Shown: positions 1 to 12,536, counted from the stretch's first letter. The stretch is DNA of 64,000 nt from Antilocapra americana (GCA_007570785.1 ML664161.1:46531745-46595744); one strand, 5' to 3'. The notes: a model not told the origin generated them from the letters alone. Numbers and translations: made by a program.

Positions 1-464
1 AACTATAATAATGGATTACAAATTAATGGCTACTTCAAATCCTGGCAAAGTAAATATCATTGAATGCAGTTGTGTAACTAATTGAACCATATTTTGGATA
101 GAATACGCAATACAGAAATGTCTTTCAATTTGCTATTTGAAGCATTCTTCAAATCTGTGGCAACAAGGTTTCACATATTTGCCAAAATTCTCACACTAGA
201 CTTTAATTTAGTTCATTGTTGGCAGAGAGAGATAATTATCCTCTTCCAAAAGCAGCTATTAATTTTTCTAGGTGTTTTTCTTACAAGTCTTTCCTCCATA
301 CCACCGTGGAAAATAGGGATTTTTTTGCTGTTGAGATAGATTGTTAAACCTGACATATATGTGGAACCATTTTTAATGAGAACTTATGGAAAATAATAAT
401 ATAAAATGATGCAATAGGAGAACAGGAAAAAAAAAAAAAAGAGAGTATCGTCAACTATAACAAA
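1..464. other. Unassigned AT-rich sequence
   Basis: I recognise no gene or repeat here. The short open frames have no recognisable domain. A short A-run near 430 precedes the HAL1 fragment. Confidence 0.5.
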
Positions 465-1150
465 AAGGAGCAGAGCCTCAGTGATCTATTGAACATATTT
501 CTATTGAACATCAGAAAGTACAAAGGATGTGAAATTGGAGTCCTGGAAGGGAAAGAGTGAACAAGAGACAGACAAATATTTAAAGAAATAGTGGTCAAAT
601 TTTCCCCAGATTTGATAGAAACATTGACCTACAAATGTAAGAAACTCAGCAAACTCCAAATAGGACACATAAAAAGAAAGCCACACCAGTGCACAACACA
701 ATCAAATTGCTGAAAACAAGGAGTTTCAAAAACCTTTGAAATCATAAAAAATAGCCAGAGGGGAAAAAGAACATACAGAGGAATAATAAGAACAGCACTC
801 TAAAAGTGCTAAAAAAAATATGGTCAACTCAGCTTCTGTCATCACTGAAAAATCATTCTTTACAAATGAAGGTAAAATAATTTTTTTTTTTTTTTAGTAA
901 AGAAAGCCCAGCAGAATTTGTTGTCAGCAGACTTGCACAAGAAGGAAAATAACAGGAGGTAGAGTTCAGGTTTATAGGCAGGAATAATGGGTTTGAGAAA
1001 TGGTGCCTATATGAAATGACTGTGTTTTTCTTTTTATGATTTCATTAATGTACAATTGATGGCTTAAAGTGAAAATAAAAATATTTTCTTATGGCATTTA
1101 CAATGTAAACACAAATGAAATATATAATATCAGTAGTATAAAGAAATTGA
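465..1150 (+). mobile_element. HAL1 (half-L1) fragment, 5' part of an interrupted copy
   Basis: The sense strand follows the degenerate 3' half of an L1-type ORF1 (RNA-binding chaperone) and then passes straight into a non-coding 3' region instead of ORF2, which is the HAL1 arrangement. Stops and frameshifts are everywhere, so it cannot code. The element is broken at 1150 by the BovB insertion and resumes at 4351 with matching HAL1 3' sequence. This break shows that everything between 1151 and 4350 arrived later. Assignment is by recognition of the conserved ORF1 C-terminal region. Confidence 0.6.
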
Positions 1151-1796
1151 TATAGCTCAACTAGAATTCTACCACCTCCACTAGCTTTGTTCATAGTGAT
1201 ACTTCCTATGGCCCACTTGACTTAGCACTCCAGGATGTCTGACTCTAGGTGAATGGTCATACCATTGTGGTTATCTGGGTCATTAAGATCTTTTCTCTAT
1301 AGTTCTTCTGGGTATTCTTGCCACCTCTTAATATCTTCTGCTTCTGTTAGGTCTATATCATTTCTGTCCTTTATTTTGCCCATCTTTGCATGAAATGTTC
1401 CCTTGATATCTCCACTTTTCTTGAAGAGATCTCTAGTCTTTCCCATTCTATTCTTTTCCTCTATTTCTTTGCATTGTTCACTTAGGGAGGTTTTCTTTTA
1501 TTTCTCCTTACTATTCTTTGGAACTCTGCAGTCAAATGGGTATATGTTTCCTTTTCTCCTTTGCCTTTCGCATCTCTTCTTTCCTCAGCTATTTGTAAGG
1601 CCTCCTCAGACAACCATTTTGCCTTTTTGTATTTCTTTATCTTGGGGATGGTTTTGATCATCGCCTCCTGTATAGTGTTACAAACCTTGATATATAGTTC
1701 TTCAGACACTCTTTTGATCAGATTTAATCCCTTAAATCTATTTATCACTTCCACTATATAATCATAAGGGATTTGATGTAAGTCATCCCTGAATTG

Positions 1797-1991
1797 GGCT
1801 TCCCTTGTGGCTCAGCTGGTAAAGAATCTGCCTGCAATGAGGGAGACCTGTGTTTGATCCCTGGGTTGGAAAGATCCCCTGGAGAAGGGAAAGGCTATCC
1901 ACGCCAATATTTTGGCCTGGAGAATTCCATGGACTATATAGTCCATGTGGTTGCAGAGTCAGACATGACTGAGCGACTTTCACTTTCACTT
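1797..1991 (+). mobile_element. Bov-tA SINE nested in BovB
   Basis: The element begins with the tRNA-like head (A box near GGCTCAGCTGG), continues through the B-box region and ends in a CACTTT-repeat tail. It interrupts the inverted BovB arm. The direct repeat TCAT[C/A]CCTGAAT occurs at 1783-1794 and 1992-2003 (11 of 12 identical). The repeat is BovB sequence, so the SINE landed after the BovB. Confidence 0.93.
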
Positions 1992-2546
1992 TCATACCTG
2001 AATGGCCCAGTGGTTTACCCTACTTTCTTCAATTTGAGACTGAATTTTGCATAAGGAGTTCATGATCTGAACCACAGTCAGCTCCTGGTCTTGTTTTTGC
2101 TGACTGTATAGAGCTTCTCCATCTTCGGCTACAAAGAATATAGTCACTCTGATTTTGGTATTGACCACCTGGTGATGTCTATGTGTAGAATCATCTCTTG
2201 TGTTGTTGAAAGAGGGTGTTTGCTATGACTAGTATGTTCTCTTGGCAAAAATCTGTTAGCCTTTGTCCTGCTTCATTTTGTACTCCAAGGCCAAACTTCA
2301 CTGTTATTCTAGGTATCTACTGACTTCCTACTTTTGCATTCCAGTCTTCTATGATGAAAAAGACATCTTTTTTTTTGGTGTTAATTCCAGAGTGTCTTGT
2401 AGGTCTTCACAGAACTTTTCAGCTTCAGGTTATTCAGCATTACTGGTAAGGGCATAGACTTGGATTACTGTGATATTGAATGGTTTGCCTTGGAAACAAA
2501 CAGAGATCATTCTGTCGTTTTTGAGATTGCACCAATGAACTGCATT

Positions 2547-2735
2547 TCAGACTCTTTTGTTGAATATAAGGGCTATTCCATTTCTTCTAAGGGATTCTAG
2601 CCTACAGTAGTAGATATAATGGTCATCTAAATTAAATTCACCCATTCTAGTCCATTTTAGTTCACTGATTCCTAAAATGTCAGCATTCACTCTTGCCATC
2701 TTCTGTCTGATTACTTCCAATTTACCTTGATTCAT
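2547..2735 (-). pseudogene. BovB endonuclease N-terminal fragment
   Basis: This 62-codon open stretch is the N-terminal part of the BovB apurinic-type endonuclease. In live elements that enzyme nicks target DNA to start target-primed reverse transcription. The ISELKW segment, containing the expected metal-binding glutamate, is visible around residues 23-28. The frame is closed on both sides by stops or shifts, and it sits in the inverted arm, away from its RT half. It is a relic. Confidence 0.7.
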
Positions 2736-3118
2736 GGACTAACATTCCAGGTTCCTATGCAATACTGTTCTTTATAGCATCAGACTTTACTTTCAACACC
2801 AGACACACCCAGACACTGGGTGTCTTCATTCTTTCTGGAGCTATTTCTCTGCTCTTCTCCAGCAGTATACTGGACACCTACCAACCTGGGGAGTTATCTT
2901 ACACTGTCATATCTTTTTGCCTTTTCAAACTGTTCATGGGGTTCTCAAGGCAAGAATGCTGAAGTGGTTTTCCATTCCCTTCACCAGTGGATAATGTTTT
3001 GTCTGAACTCTCCACCATGATCCATCTGTCTTCAGTGGCCTGACATGGCAGGGCTCATAGTTTCATCGAGTTTGACAAGGCTATGATCCATGTGGATCCC
3101 ATGATTGCAGTGATCCAA

Positions 3119-4350
3119 GATCACTATGAACAAAGCTAGTGGAGGTGATGGAATTCCAGCTGAGCTATTTCAAATTCTAAAAGATGATGCTGTTAAAGTG
3201 CTGCACTCTATATGGCAGCAAATTTGGAAAACTCAACAGTGGTTACAAGACTGGAAAAGGTCAGTTTTCATTCCAGTTCTAAAGAAGGACAATGCCAAAG
3301 AATGTTCAATGGAAAATTCTTAAAGGGTTGGAAATACCAGTCCACCTTACCTGCCTTCCTAGAAACCTGTATGCAGGTCAAGAAGTAACAGTTAGAACCT
3401 GACATGGAACAATGGACTGGTTCCAAATTGGGAAAGGAGTATGTCAAGGCTGTATATTGTCACCCTGCTTATTTAACTTATATGCAGTGTACATTATGTG
3501 AAATGCTGAACTGGATGAAGCACAAGCTGGAATTAAGACTGCTGGGAGAAATATTAATAACCTCAGATATGCAGATGACACCACCCTCATGGCAGAAAGT
3601 GAAGAGGGACTAAAAAGCCTCTTGATTAAAGTGAAAGAGGAGAATTAAAAAGTTGGCTTAAAGCTCAACATTCAGAAAACTAAGATCATGGCATCTGGTC
3701 CCATCACTTCATGGCAAAGTAATGGGGAAACAATGGAAACAGTGACAGACTTTATTTTTCTGGGCTCCAAAATCACTGCAGATGGTGATTGCAGCCATGA
3801 AATTAAAAGACACTTACTCCTTGGAAGGAAAGCTATGACAAACCTAGACAGCACATTAAAAAGCAGATACATTGCTTTGGTCATGAAAGTCTGTATAGTC
3901 AAAGCTATGGTTTTTCTAGTAGTTATGTTATGGATGTGAGAGTTGGATGATAAAGAGGGCGGTGTGCTGAAGAACTGACGCTTTTGAACTAAGGAGTTGG
4001 ATAAGACTCTTGAGAATCCCTTGGACTGCAAGGGGATAAAACCAATCAACCCTAAAGGAAATCAACCCTGAATATTCATTGGAAGGACTGAAACTGAAGC
4101 TGAAGCTCCAGTACTTTGGCCACCTGATGTGAACAGCCAACTCATTTGAAAAGACCCTGATGCTGGTAAAAATTGAAGGCAGGAGGAGAAGGGGATGACA
4201 GAGTAAGAGATGGCTGGATGGTATCACTGACTCAGTGGACATAAGTTTGAGCAATTTCTGGGAGATGGTGTAGGACAGGAAGGCCCAGAGTATTGCAGTC
4301 ATTCGGGTTGAAGAGTTGGACCCTCTTGAGTGATTGAACAACAAAAAATG
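3119..4350 (+). mobile_element. BovB, sense 3' arm of the inverted copy
   Basis: The plus strand runs from the start of the RT region through the fingers/palm region, the thumb and the BovB 3' UTR, ending in a short AAC/A-rich tail at 4350. RT frame pieces are visible at 3126-3323, 3404-3613 and 3688-3939 but are separated by stops and shifts. The arm picks up almost exactly where the inverted arm leaves off, with a 50-bp overlap. Together the two arms (less the SINE) make about 3.0 kb, close to full BovB length. Confidence 0.88.
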
Positions 4351-4565
4351 TAAAGGACTGGAATAAATGGACTTGTAATGTTGAAAAGTTTTAACAATTC
4401 CTGTGAAGTGATACAATAGTAATTCTAAATACACTATGATAAAAAAGGGTGCATATTGTAATTCCTAAAGAAATGAATAAAACAATAATTAATACAAAGA
4501 AATCAAGTGAAATAAAAGCCAAAAGAGAAAATAAAATGGTACACTAAAAGTTGAAAAGCAAAAAC
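4351..4565 (+). mobile_element. HAL1 fragment, 3' part of the interrupted copy
   Basis: The sequence continues the HAL1 3' non-coding region left off at 1150. It begins inside the 12-bp duplicated target site and ends in an A-rich stretch. Its position on the far side of the BovB shows that both BovB arms lie inside one host repeat. Confidence 0.55.
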
Positions 4566-4619
4566 AGTTTTGATTTCATCTGTTTTTTCTTTCTCTAACA
4601 CCTCCTATCCAGTTGTTCA

Positions 4620-5310
4620 AGGAATCCTGCTGTCTTTAATGTCAAAACTATATTCAGAATCTATTTTTTGCCACCTCCTCTTCTCCATGCCTTGTCTGAG
4701 CCTCTCTCCTCTCTCAGAAAAAGCTATCTTAACTGGTTCTAGCCTTCCCTCAATGAGCCATTCTTAACACAGCAGCCAGAGTGATTCCATTAAATACTAA
4801 ATTCACTACAGTAGCCTGAAAGACATGGCATGTCTGGCTTCAAGGTTGTGTCTACCCACATTGTCTATATTTATCCCCTTTGTTTCCTCTGTTCCAGTCA
4901 CAGGCCTGTTTACAGTTCCCACAACATGCCAGACACTCTTGTCTAAAAGCCTTTACTCTGGCTTTTCTATCTAAATACAGTTTCCCCAGGTATTTGCAAA
5001 GCTAACTCCTTACCTCCTGCCACTTCTTGCTCAAATGTCAACCACTCTGCAATACTTACCTTGATCAACCTATTAAAAATCAGAATACAATCTCAACTAT
5101 TCCAATCACCTACTCTGCTCTATTGTTTCTTTTTTGTTGTTGCATATAACACCTTCTAATATGTCATGTAGTTTACTAATTGTATTTGTTGTTTCTTTTC
5201 ACCTAACAAGACAAAGTTCCACAAGTATTCACTTTTCATCTTTATCCATCTGTTTTAACTTATGTATATCAAGCACAGAGAGCAGATGCTCAGTATATAA
5301 TTGTTGATCA
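4620..5310 (+). mobile_element. L2 LINE 3' remnant
   Basis: A degenerate pyrimidine-rich sequence resembles the 3' end of mammalian L2, including the CTCAAATGTCA segment near 5031 and the following 3' UTR-like text. No coding capacity remains. The boundaries are approximate. Confidence 0.5.
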
Positions 5311-5394
5311 AACAAAAAAAAGAGAAGAATAACTAGCTGTCTAATTCGTTGAGAGTATGTGTAATAGCTCTCACCACAAACCAAATTTTCTGAC

Positions 5395-5510
5395 TATTAC
5401 TCTTGGATTTCTAGCCTCCAGAACTGTGAGAAAATAACTTTCTGTTTTCTGTTGTCTAAGTTACCCAGTCTATAGAATTTTGTTGTGGCAGCCCAATAGG
5501 AAGATAGCAA
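5395..5510 (+). mobile_element. MLT1 LTR 3' fragment (ERVL-MaLR)
   Basis: This stretch matches the characteristic MLT1 terminal segment (CCTCCAGAACTGTGAGAAA, then the CCCAGTCTATAG region). Only the last hundred or so bases of the LTR remain, and no internal retroviral sequence follows. Confidence 0.65.
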
Positions 5511-5830
5511 GCTTGCTAGTAGAGGTGAGAGGGGCATGCCAAGCAAGGGTGTTGTCACAGAAACTGAGGGCAAAGGGAATTTCCACAAGGAAGGAGCAGT
5601 TGACAGTTTCAAATGCAGCTGAGAGGTCAAGTATTAAGAGGACTATATTGTTCATGAATTGTCCACTAATTCATTGATTTGGATGACTTGCTGTCATCTA
5701 GACTGATAGAACTGGACGTCTGGGTGGAAATGAGACAACAAATATAGACTGCTTCTAGAAGTTGGCTTTGAAGAATTTAGAAGGGCTGGAGGGAAAGGAA
5801 AGGGGAAAGGGAAGAAAACTTTGGGGAAGA
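5511..5830 (+). repeat. Ancient mammalian interspersed repeat, family unresolved
   Basis: Purine-rich text around GCTGAGAGGTCAAGTA (about 5620) resembles an old mammalian repeat seen in many introns, whose family I cannot name. Related segments appear to lie at 26440-26850 and 38930-40140. No coding potential is apparent. Confidence 0.35.
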
Positions 5831-6715
5831 TGCAGAGGTGTTTATACAACAGAAGGTAAGTAGTCAGACCAGTCTGATCAGAGTCAGGGAAACCTAGCTA
5901 AGGGTTGATAGTCACATGTTAGGTCTGATAGGGTGAGATCAACTGACCCAAAATTCAAATGTAGAGAATTTTATTTGATAATTTTGATAATTATCAAAGG
6001 AAGGTCTTTAATAATTTAATGTAATGTACATTCATCAACCACTTGTTAGCCAATAACTACTAATGGTACATAAATGAATGGATGATACATAAGTGAATAT
6101 GCAAAGGATACAAAAATGTATATTTTTATACAGTTGAGATAATACTCATTTTTTGGTAATTTGAGTTCAAGTAACCCTCTAATGATGACAAAGAATGTAC
6201 TCAAATTAGCTGAAATAAAGAAGTATGTGTCTCGAGGATTTCTGTGCAGTTGTAAAGGGGTGGACTCTTCCAGAAATCGGACAGATAAAAGTTCCTATAA
6301 GCCAAATGCTCTGGACTGGCTCATTCAATCCCTTTCTCATTGTACTTTTAGAAAATGAGCTAGAAAGGTAAAAAATTCACTCAATACTTTTCTAGCAGCC
6401 AAATAGCCCAAATTCTGGATTAGAAGTGGGTCCCACTGATTAGATTTACCTACAATGTTTTGGGAGGCAGAAGTGAAGCAGATGCTATCTTTGGCAGCTC
6501 TGTGAAATAGGAGGATTTTCATGCATCAGCTTTCCAGAGTCTGTTCTTCAGATTTCTATTTCTGAGCAGATAGAGTGTGGGCAGAATTGCTTTATTTCTT
6601 CTGGCAAAACTCTAGCTGTGGTCTCAGAGACAGTAGCTTCCTAAATTGGTAGGTTCTGAATCTTGTTGGGACCATTCCAGAAAGCATAGCCTAAACAAGA
6701 TAGGAAAACTTCTAT
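5831..6715. other. Unassigned sequence
   Basis: No gene or recognisable repeat. Short AT-rich direct repeats of ATAAATGAATG type occur near 6070-6095. Confidence 0.5.
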
Positions 6716-6798
6716 AAGGAACAAAGAGTAAATGTTTTAGGCTTTGTGGACCACACAATCTCTGTTGGAATCACTCAACTGTGCTGTACGTTGAAAAT
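6716..6798. mobile_element. hAT-Charlie (MER1-like) remnant
   Basis: About 80 bp around TTTTAGGCTTTGTGGACCA (6736-6755) match the internal part of a non-autonomous hAT-Charlie element. The BovB at 6799 cuts it. I did not recognise a continuation on the far side of the BovB. Confidence 0.5.
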
Positions 6799-9088
6799 CA
6801 GTTCAGTTCAGTTCAGTCACTCAGTCGTGTCCAAATATTTGTGACCCCATGAATTGCAGCACACCAGTTCTCCCTGTCCATCACCAACTCCCAGAGTCTA
6901 CCCAAACACATGTCCATCGAGTCAGTGATGCCATCCAGCTATCTCATCCTCTGTCGTCCCCTTCTCCTCCCTCCCTCAATCCTTTCCAGCATTAGGGTCA
7001 TTTCCAATGAGTCAACTCTTGACATGAGGTGGCCAAAGTATTGGAGTTTCAGCTTCAACATCAATCTTTCCAATGAACACCCAGGACTGATCTCCTTTAG
7101 GATGGATTGGTTGGCTCTTCTTGCAGTCCAAGGGACTCTCAAGATCTTCTCCAATATCTCAGTTCAAAAGCATCAATTCTTCAGTGCTCAGCTTTCTTCA
7201 CCACCCGACTCTCACATCCATACATGACTACTGGAAAAATCATAGCTGTGACTAAAAACACCTTTGTTGGCAAAGTAATGTCTCTGCTTTTCAATATGCT
7301 ATTCAGGTTGGTCATAACTTTCCTTCCAAGGAGTAAGTGTCTTTTAATTTCATGGCTGCAATCACCATCTGCTGTGATTTTGGAGCCGAAAAAATAAAGT
7401 CTGACACTGTTTCCCCATCTATTTGCCATGAAGTGATGGGACCAGATAGCATGATCTTAGTTTTCTGAATATTGAGTTTTCAGCCAGCTTTTTCACTTTC
7501 CTCTTTCACTTTCATCAAGAGTTTCTTTAGTTTCTCTTTACTTTCTGTCATGAGGGTCGTGTCATCTGCATATCTGAGGTTATTGATATTTCTCCTGGCA
7601 ATTTTGATTCCAGCTTGTGCTTCCTCCAGCCCAGCATTTCTCATGATGTACTCTGCATAGAAGTTAAATAAGCAGGGTGACAATATACTCCTTGACATAC
7701 TCCTTTTCCTATTTGGAATCAGTCTGTTGTTCCATGTCCAGTTCTAACTGTTGCTTCCTGACCTGCATACAGGTTTCTCAAGAGGCAGGTAAGGTGGTCT
7801 GGTATGCCCATCTCTTTCAGAATTTGTCACAGTTTATTGTGATCCACACAGTCAAAGACTTGGCATAGTCAATAAAGCAGAAATAGATGTTTTTCTGGAA
7901 CTATCTTGCTTTTTTTGATAATTCAGTGGATGTTGGCAATTTGATCTCTGGTTCTTCTGCCTTTTCTAAAACCAGCTTGAACATCTGGAAGTTCATGGTT
8001 CACATATTGCTGAACCCTGCCTTGGAAAATTTTGAGCATTACTTTACTAACGTGTGAAATGAATGCAATTGTGCGGTAGTTCGAGCATTCTTTGGCATTG
8101 TCTTTCTTTGGGATTGAAATGAATACTGACCTTTTCCAGGCCTGTGGCCATTGCTGAGTTTTCCAAATTTGCTGGCATACTGAGTCTATGCCACTCAGTG
8201 CCATACTGCACTTTCAAAGCATCGTCTTTCAGGATTTGAAATAGCTCAACTGGAATTCCATCATCTCCACTAGTTTTGTTCATAGTGATGCTTTCTAAGG
8301 CCCACTTGACTTCACATTCCAGGATGTCTGGCTCTCGGTGAGTGTGAGTAATCACACCATCATGATTATCTGGGTTGTGAAAATCTTTTTTGTACAGTCC
8401 TTCTGTGTATTCTTGCCACCTCTTCTTAATATCGTCTGCTTCTGTTAGGTCCCTACCATTTCTGTCTTTTACTGAGCCCATCTTTGCATGAAATGTTCCC
8501 TTGGTATCTCTAGTTTTCTTGAAGAGATCTCTAGTCTTTCCCATTCATTTGTTTTCCTCTATTTCTTTGCATTGATTGCTGAGGAAGGCTTTCTTATCTC
8601 TCCTTGCTATTCTTTGGAATTCTGCATTCAGATGGGAATATCTTTCCTTTTCTCCTTTGTTTTTCACTTCTCTTCACATCTATTTTTAAGGCCTCCTCAG
8701 ACAGCCATTTTGCTTTTTTCATTTCTTTTCCATGGGGATGATCTTGATCCCTGTCTCCTATACAATGTCATGAACCTCCTTCCATAGTTCATCAGACACT
8801 CTGTCTCTCAGATCTAGTCCCTTAAATCTATTTCTCACTTCCATTGTATAGTCATAAGGGATTTGATTTAGGTCATACCTGAATGGTCTAGTGGTTTCCC
8901 CTACTTTCTTCAGTTTAAGTCTGAATTTGGCAATAAGGAGTTCATGATCTGAGCTACAGTCAGCTCCTAGTCTTGTTTTTGCTGACTGCATAGAGCTTCT
9001 CCATCTTTGGCTGCAAAGAATATAATCAGTCTGATTTCAGTGTTGACCATCTGGTGATGTCCATGTGTAGAGTCTTCTCTTGTGTTGT
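6799..9088 (-). mobile_element. BovB, 5'-truncated copy (about 2.3 kb)
   Basis: The minus-strand copy starts at its 3' terminus with tandem GTTCA units (6799-6820). It runs through the 3' UTR, thumb, palm, fingers and the end of the endonuclease, and stops near 9088 in the endonuclease region. Recognisable frame pieces are 8047-8544 (linker and RT start), 7923-8204 (fingers), 7480-7698 (contains YADD) and 7181-7429. Several frameshifts and stops make it non-functional. The 5' third is missing, as is typical of incomplete target-primed reverse transcription. No convincing target duplication was found. Confidence 0.92.
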
Positions 9089-10059
9089 TTGATAGACATA
9101 AACAGAAAGCATTCCTGTGATTTTGTAGCACCTTATTCACGTTACTAATAATGTTTATGCTAAAATAATATGTAGAGTGTTTTCTGGTTCTTTCATTGAG
9201 CTCTGGCTCATAAGGCTGCATATCAGTCATGAAGGGTTGGATTATACTGTACTAACAGCTGTCCCCAAATCTCAATGACTTAGCTCAGTAAAAGATCTAA
9301 AGCAGGTCAGCAGGACATATTGTTCCACATCTCCTTACTTAGTGTCCTAGGACCCCTGTGTAAACCCTCAATGGTCTCCATGACATTGAAAAAGAGGAAA
9401 ACATGTCTAATTACACACTCACTCTTAAAACTTCTGTTTAGAAATGACCATAAGTCACTTATGCTCCTATTGACTAAAAGAAGTCACATGGCTGTGCCTA
9501 ATTTCAAGGAGCAGAGAAGGGGAAACTTATCCTGTGAGAAGAAAGAGAAAAATCATAGTATTCTATGAATTTTAATGACTCTTACAAGTTGAATTTCCAG
9601 GGAGTGTGAGAAGAAGGAAATACTGGGTTCAACTCAGCCAAAGGTGTTTCTGAAACATTACATTATGTTTTGCTATAACCAAGATTTAGCTACATTATAG
9701 CTGTTCACCCCATTCATTATATTTGTGTGAATAAGGGACAGGAAGCCTTGGCTTAATCAACTGAATAATGAGAGTAATAACAATAACACCTACTTTCTTC
9801 TTGCCTTGGAAGTGACTTTCTCCAGTGTTCTGGGTAACATGAAGTACTTCTGGAAAGTGCAAAAGTTCTTTGATGCCACTTGCTACAGAGATTGACTGAC
9901 TTGAATTCATGGAGCTCTCAACAATGCTTTATTTACAGGAGGAAAGCAGTTTAGAGACTGAGAAAGTAGAATTTGATTTCTGCAGAACTCTTTCTGTGGT
10001 GATTCTCTGTCATCATATTTTTGTCATTGTTTTGCAAACATAGCAATAATAATGCATTT
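9089..10059. other. Unassigned sequence
   Basis: No gene, RNA or recognisable repeat. Open frames up to about 80 codons show no domain or codon signal I can identify. Confidence 0.5.
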
Positions 10060-10255
10060 GATTTGGGGCTCTCAAACCAGCGTGACTCAGTTTGAATTCT
10101 GTCCAAACTTACAGAGTGTCATCAGGTGTATTAGGTAACCCCACTCACCTCCACTTCCCTTCTACAAAATGGATTTAATAACATTTGCTACTTCATTAGT
10201 GAACACTTAGTAGAGCACTTAGAACAGAACCTGTCAGTAACAGCTGACTGATGTT
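10060..10255 (+). mobile_element. MIR SINE remnant
   Basis: Degenerate core and 3' region of a MIR: ACAAAATGGATTTAATAACA (10165-10184), followed by the AGCACTTAGAACAG segment near 10212. Heavily diverged, which fits its age. Confidence 0.6.
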
Positions 10256-12527
10256 TCTCCTCCTTCTCCTCATCCTCACTCCATGGCATTACAATGATGA
10301 TTACAAGATAAAAGGTGTATAAACACATTGTTAGCTCTAAAGCACTTCACAAATGTTATTAAAGAACACATTAGGAAACCCAGAGAAGCTAATTGATTTT
10401 TCCAAGATCAAACTCATCTCACTTCCTCCTTAACTCTAACCCACCTTCCACAGTACCTCAAATCCTTCCAAATGATTGCATTGCTAGGCAAGATTTGTGT
10501 CCTTTTCTTCTGCTTTAGTATTGGAATGTTTTTATTTCGCTCATTTTCATATTTTCCTTTGTTGTCCTGCTCCATCTCCCAAGAGAAAGGGTCAGTTCTG
10601 ATAACTCTAAGCTAATGCCCGAGACATGTATATCCTCCCTTCCCATGGCTTCTGTGGACGCACACAACTGGGAGGAGAGATGCTATAGATTCCTGGGAAG
10701 AACTGGCTCTGTTGTGGAGAGCATATGGGAAAACCAATTTCAGCTCTGAACTAACCAACTCTCATGCCTGGGGCCTCTGTCCAGAGGAGAAGCCACACAG
10801 AACCTCTGCAGTAGAGCCCAGATCCCTCTGATGTTGCTTACTCTCCAGAAGACTGTCTGAGGCCAGAGAACTGGGGAGGTGGCTCTTCAGCAATGTGACA
10901 GCATTTCCTGCCCTAATGCCACATCATCATGTCTGAGCCTTAGACAATAAAAAGTAATAAAGCTTAAAAAATAATAAAGCTGCTCTTGACCTCTGGACCC
11001 TGCCCTTCCAAGATTCATGACTGACTCCACTGCTAGTGCCACAGCACCCCAAGGCATCTCACACTTAAGTACTTACAGCCTGAAAGAGATATGTGACATT
11101 CATTTTCATCCCACCCAAAATACTTGGGCATAGAAGGACAAGCAAAATCAATATTTGTCTAAAAAAAGAGGATGGAATCTGTGGGTGGTTCTGTAATTTC
11201 AAGAGGTGGTACAAAGGTGCTCAGGAGATGAATTGCAAATAAGAGAGCAGAAAAGAATTTACTGAGTGTCATCTTAAAAAGCTTCATGCTAATAAGAGCC
11301 AAATTCACCCTTTGATATTTCCAAGCTAGCCGTGTAAATAACTCATAAATTTCCTGTAATGATTATATGCATGCTACTGGTGTTCCTCAGAGTCTGACCT
11401 ATTTTGTGGGTCGATAGCAGAGTCAGAGAAATCTGTGTCAGAGAGCTAGCATCTCAGTTAGCTCCTAGGTTCTGTACACTACCCACGCCCCGAACCACGT
11501 GAAGGGGCTGGGGTGATGTCTATTTCTGGAGACTCAGCTGATATCCTACCTGATATCTACTTTAATGGTGTTATTTATCTAATTTTTCCCTCCTTTAAAT
11601 TTATATCTTTTGTTTTCCTCTAGCCAAGTGAAAAGAAAGACAACATGCATCATATAATATTCTTGAATATTATCACCTCTCACAAAATATCTTGAAGGTG
11701 GGGATAGAAAAACTTATTTATTGTTTTTAAGCTTGAAGGCTTGAAGTGTAAGATGTGGCAGGCAGATAAAAAATAAGCAGGACGTTAAGGGTGTGAGTGT
11801 AATTGCAGGGTGGGCTTTCATACTCACACAATCCTTTTTGACTACTGAGTGTGTATCTTGAGTTGTGTGATTATTCAGTGCTAACCGGGAGCAATGCATG
11901 GATGAGGAGACAGGGGAGGTGGGAATACTGAACAGTGGTCATAATGATGTCAGTATCAGTGACAAAACTCGAAGTGTACCTGCTTTTGTTTTCTTGGTGG
12001 GAGAATTTATGTATTCAAAGTGACTGTACAGTTTTTATTGTGACATTTCCTCAAGGTAGCATTTCATGTGAAGCTCATTAAATATTTTCTCAGCAGAAAT
12101 ATGATGAATGTATTTACAGTTTTCAGTCTTACTTTCCACATAGATAATAAAACACTGATAATAAACTATGATAAAGAAGGTGATGGAACTAAAATCACCA
12201 TTTAATAGTCATAAGGCCAGGGCCATTGAAAACAATAATTTCACAGATGGAAGGTCAAATTAATTTCAACCAAATGCTCCAATGAAAAGTAGAAGTCTGA
12301 AATGAACAGGTCATAATATATTTTTAGAGAATGCTTGTTTTTTATTTTCGATTTCACAGACATAGCGTCCTGTTTTATGGTAACCAAGCTGGCAATGTGA
12401 GCTTTTGGAAAACATCAGCTGCTTTAGTCCTGGTCTGGGGTTCTTTCTGGTCATTGGGGCAAGGATAAATTTTCTTCTGTTTATTTTCTAGAGTCTCTTA
12501 TTTATATTTAAATTTGGGGGCCATGTT
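10256..12527. other. Unassigned sequence, over 2 kb
   Basis: This is the longest stretch with no element I recognise. It holds a GC-richer segment at 10600-10930 ending in AATAAA-type motifs (10945-10975) and a possible minus-strand MIR at 10340-10440. I see no splice-bounded exon or conserved protein frame. It is the best place to look for a host transcript, but I cannot support one. Confidence 0.4.
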
Positions 12528-12536
12528 ATTTAGAAA

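Larger units (their letters stand above)
1151..3118 (-). mobile_element. BovB (RTE LINE), inverted 5' arm
   Basis: On the minus strand this reads the BovB 5' UTR, the apurinic-type endonuclease region and the start of the reverse-transcriptase (RT) region. The extreme 5' end of the element lies at the inner junction near 3095-3118, and the internal RT-start sequence abuts the flanking HAL1 at 1151. The sense 3' arm begins at 3119, with about 50 bp of BovB present in both arms. A 12-bp direct repeat (1139-1150 and 4351-4362, 9 of 12 identical) brackets both arms together. This fits one twin-primed insertion with a 5' inversion better than two separate events. A Bov-tA SINE interrupts the arm at 1797-1991. 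The frame is broken and not functional. Confidence 0.85.

Noticed and set aside
6799..6825. GTTCA tandem units as a CRISPR-like or satellite array
   Set aside because: They are the known simple-repeat 3' terminus of BovB, seen also at 30097 and 61711.
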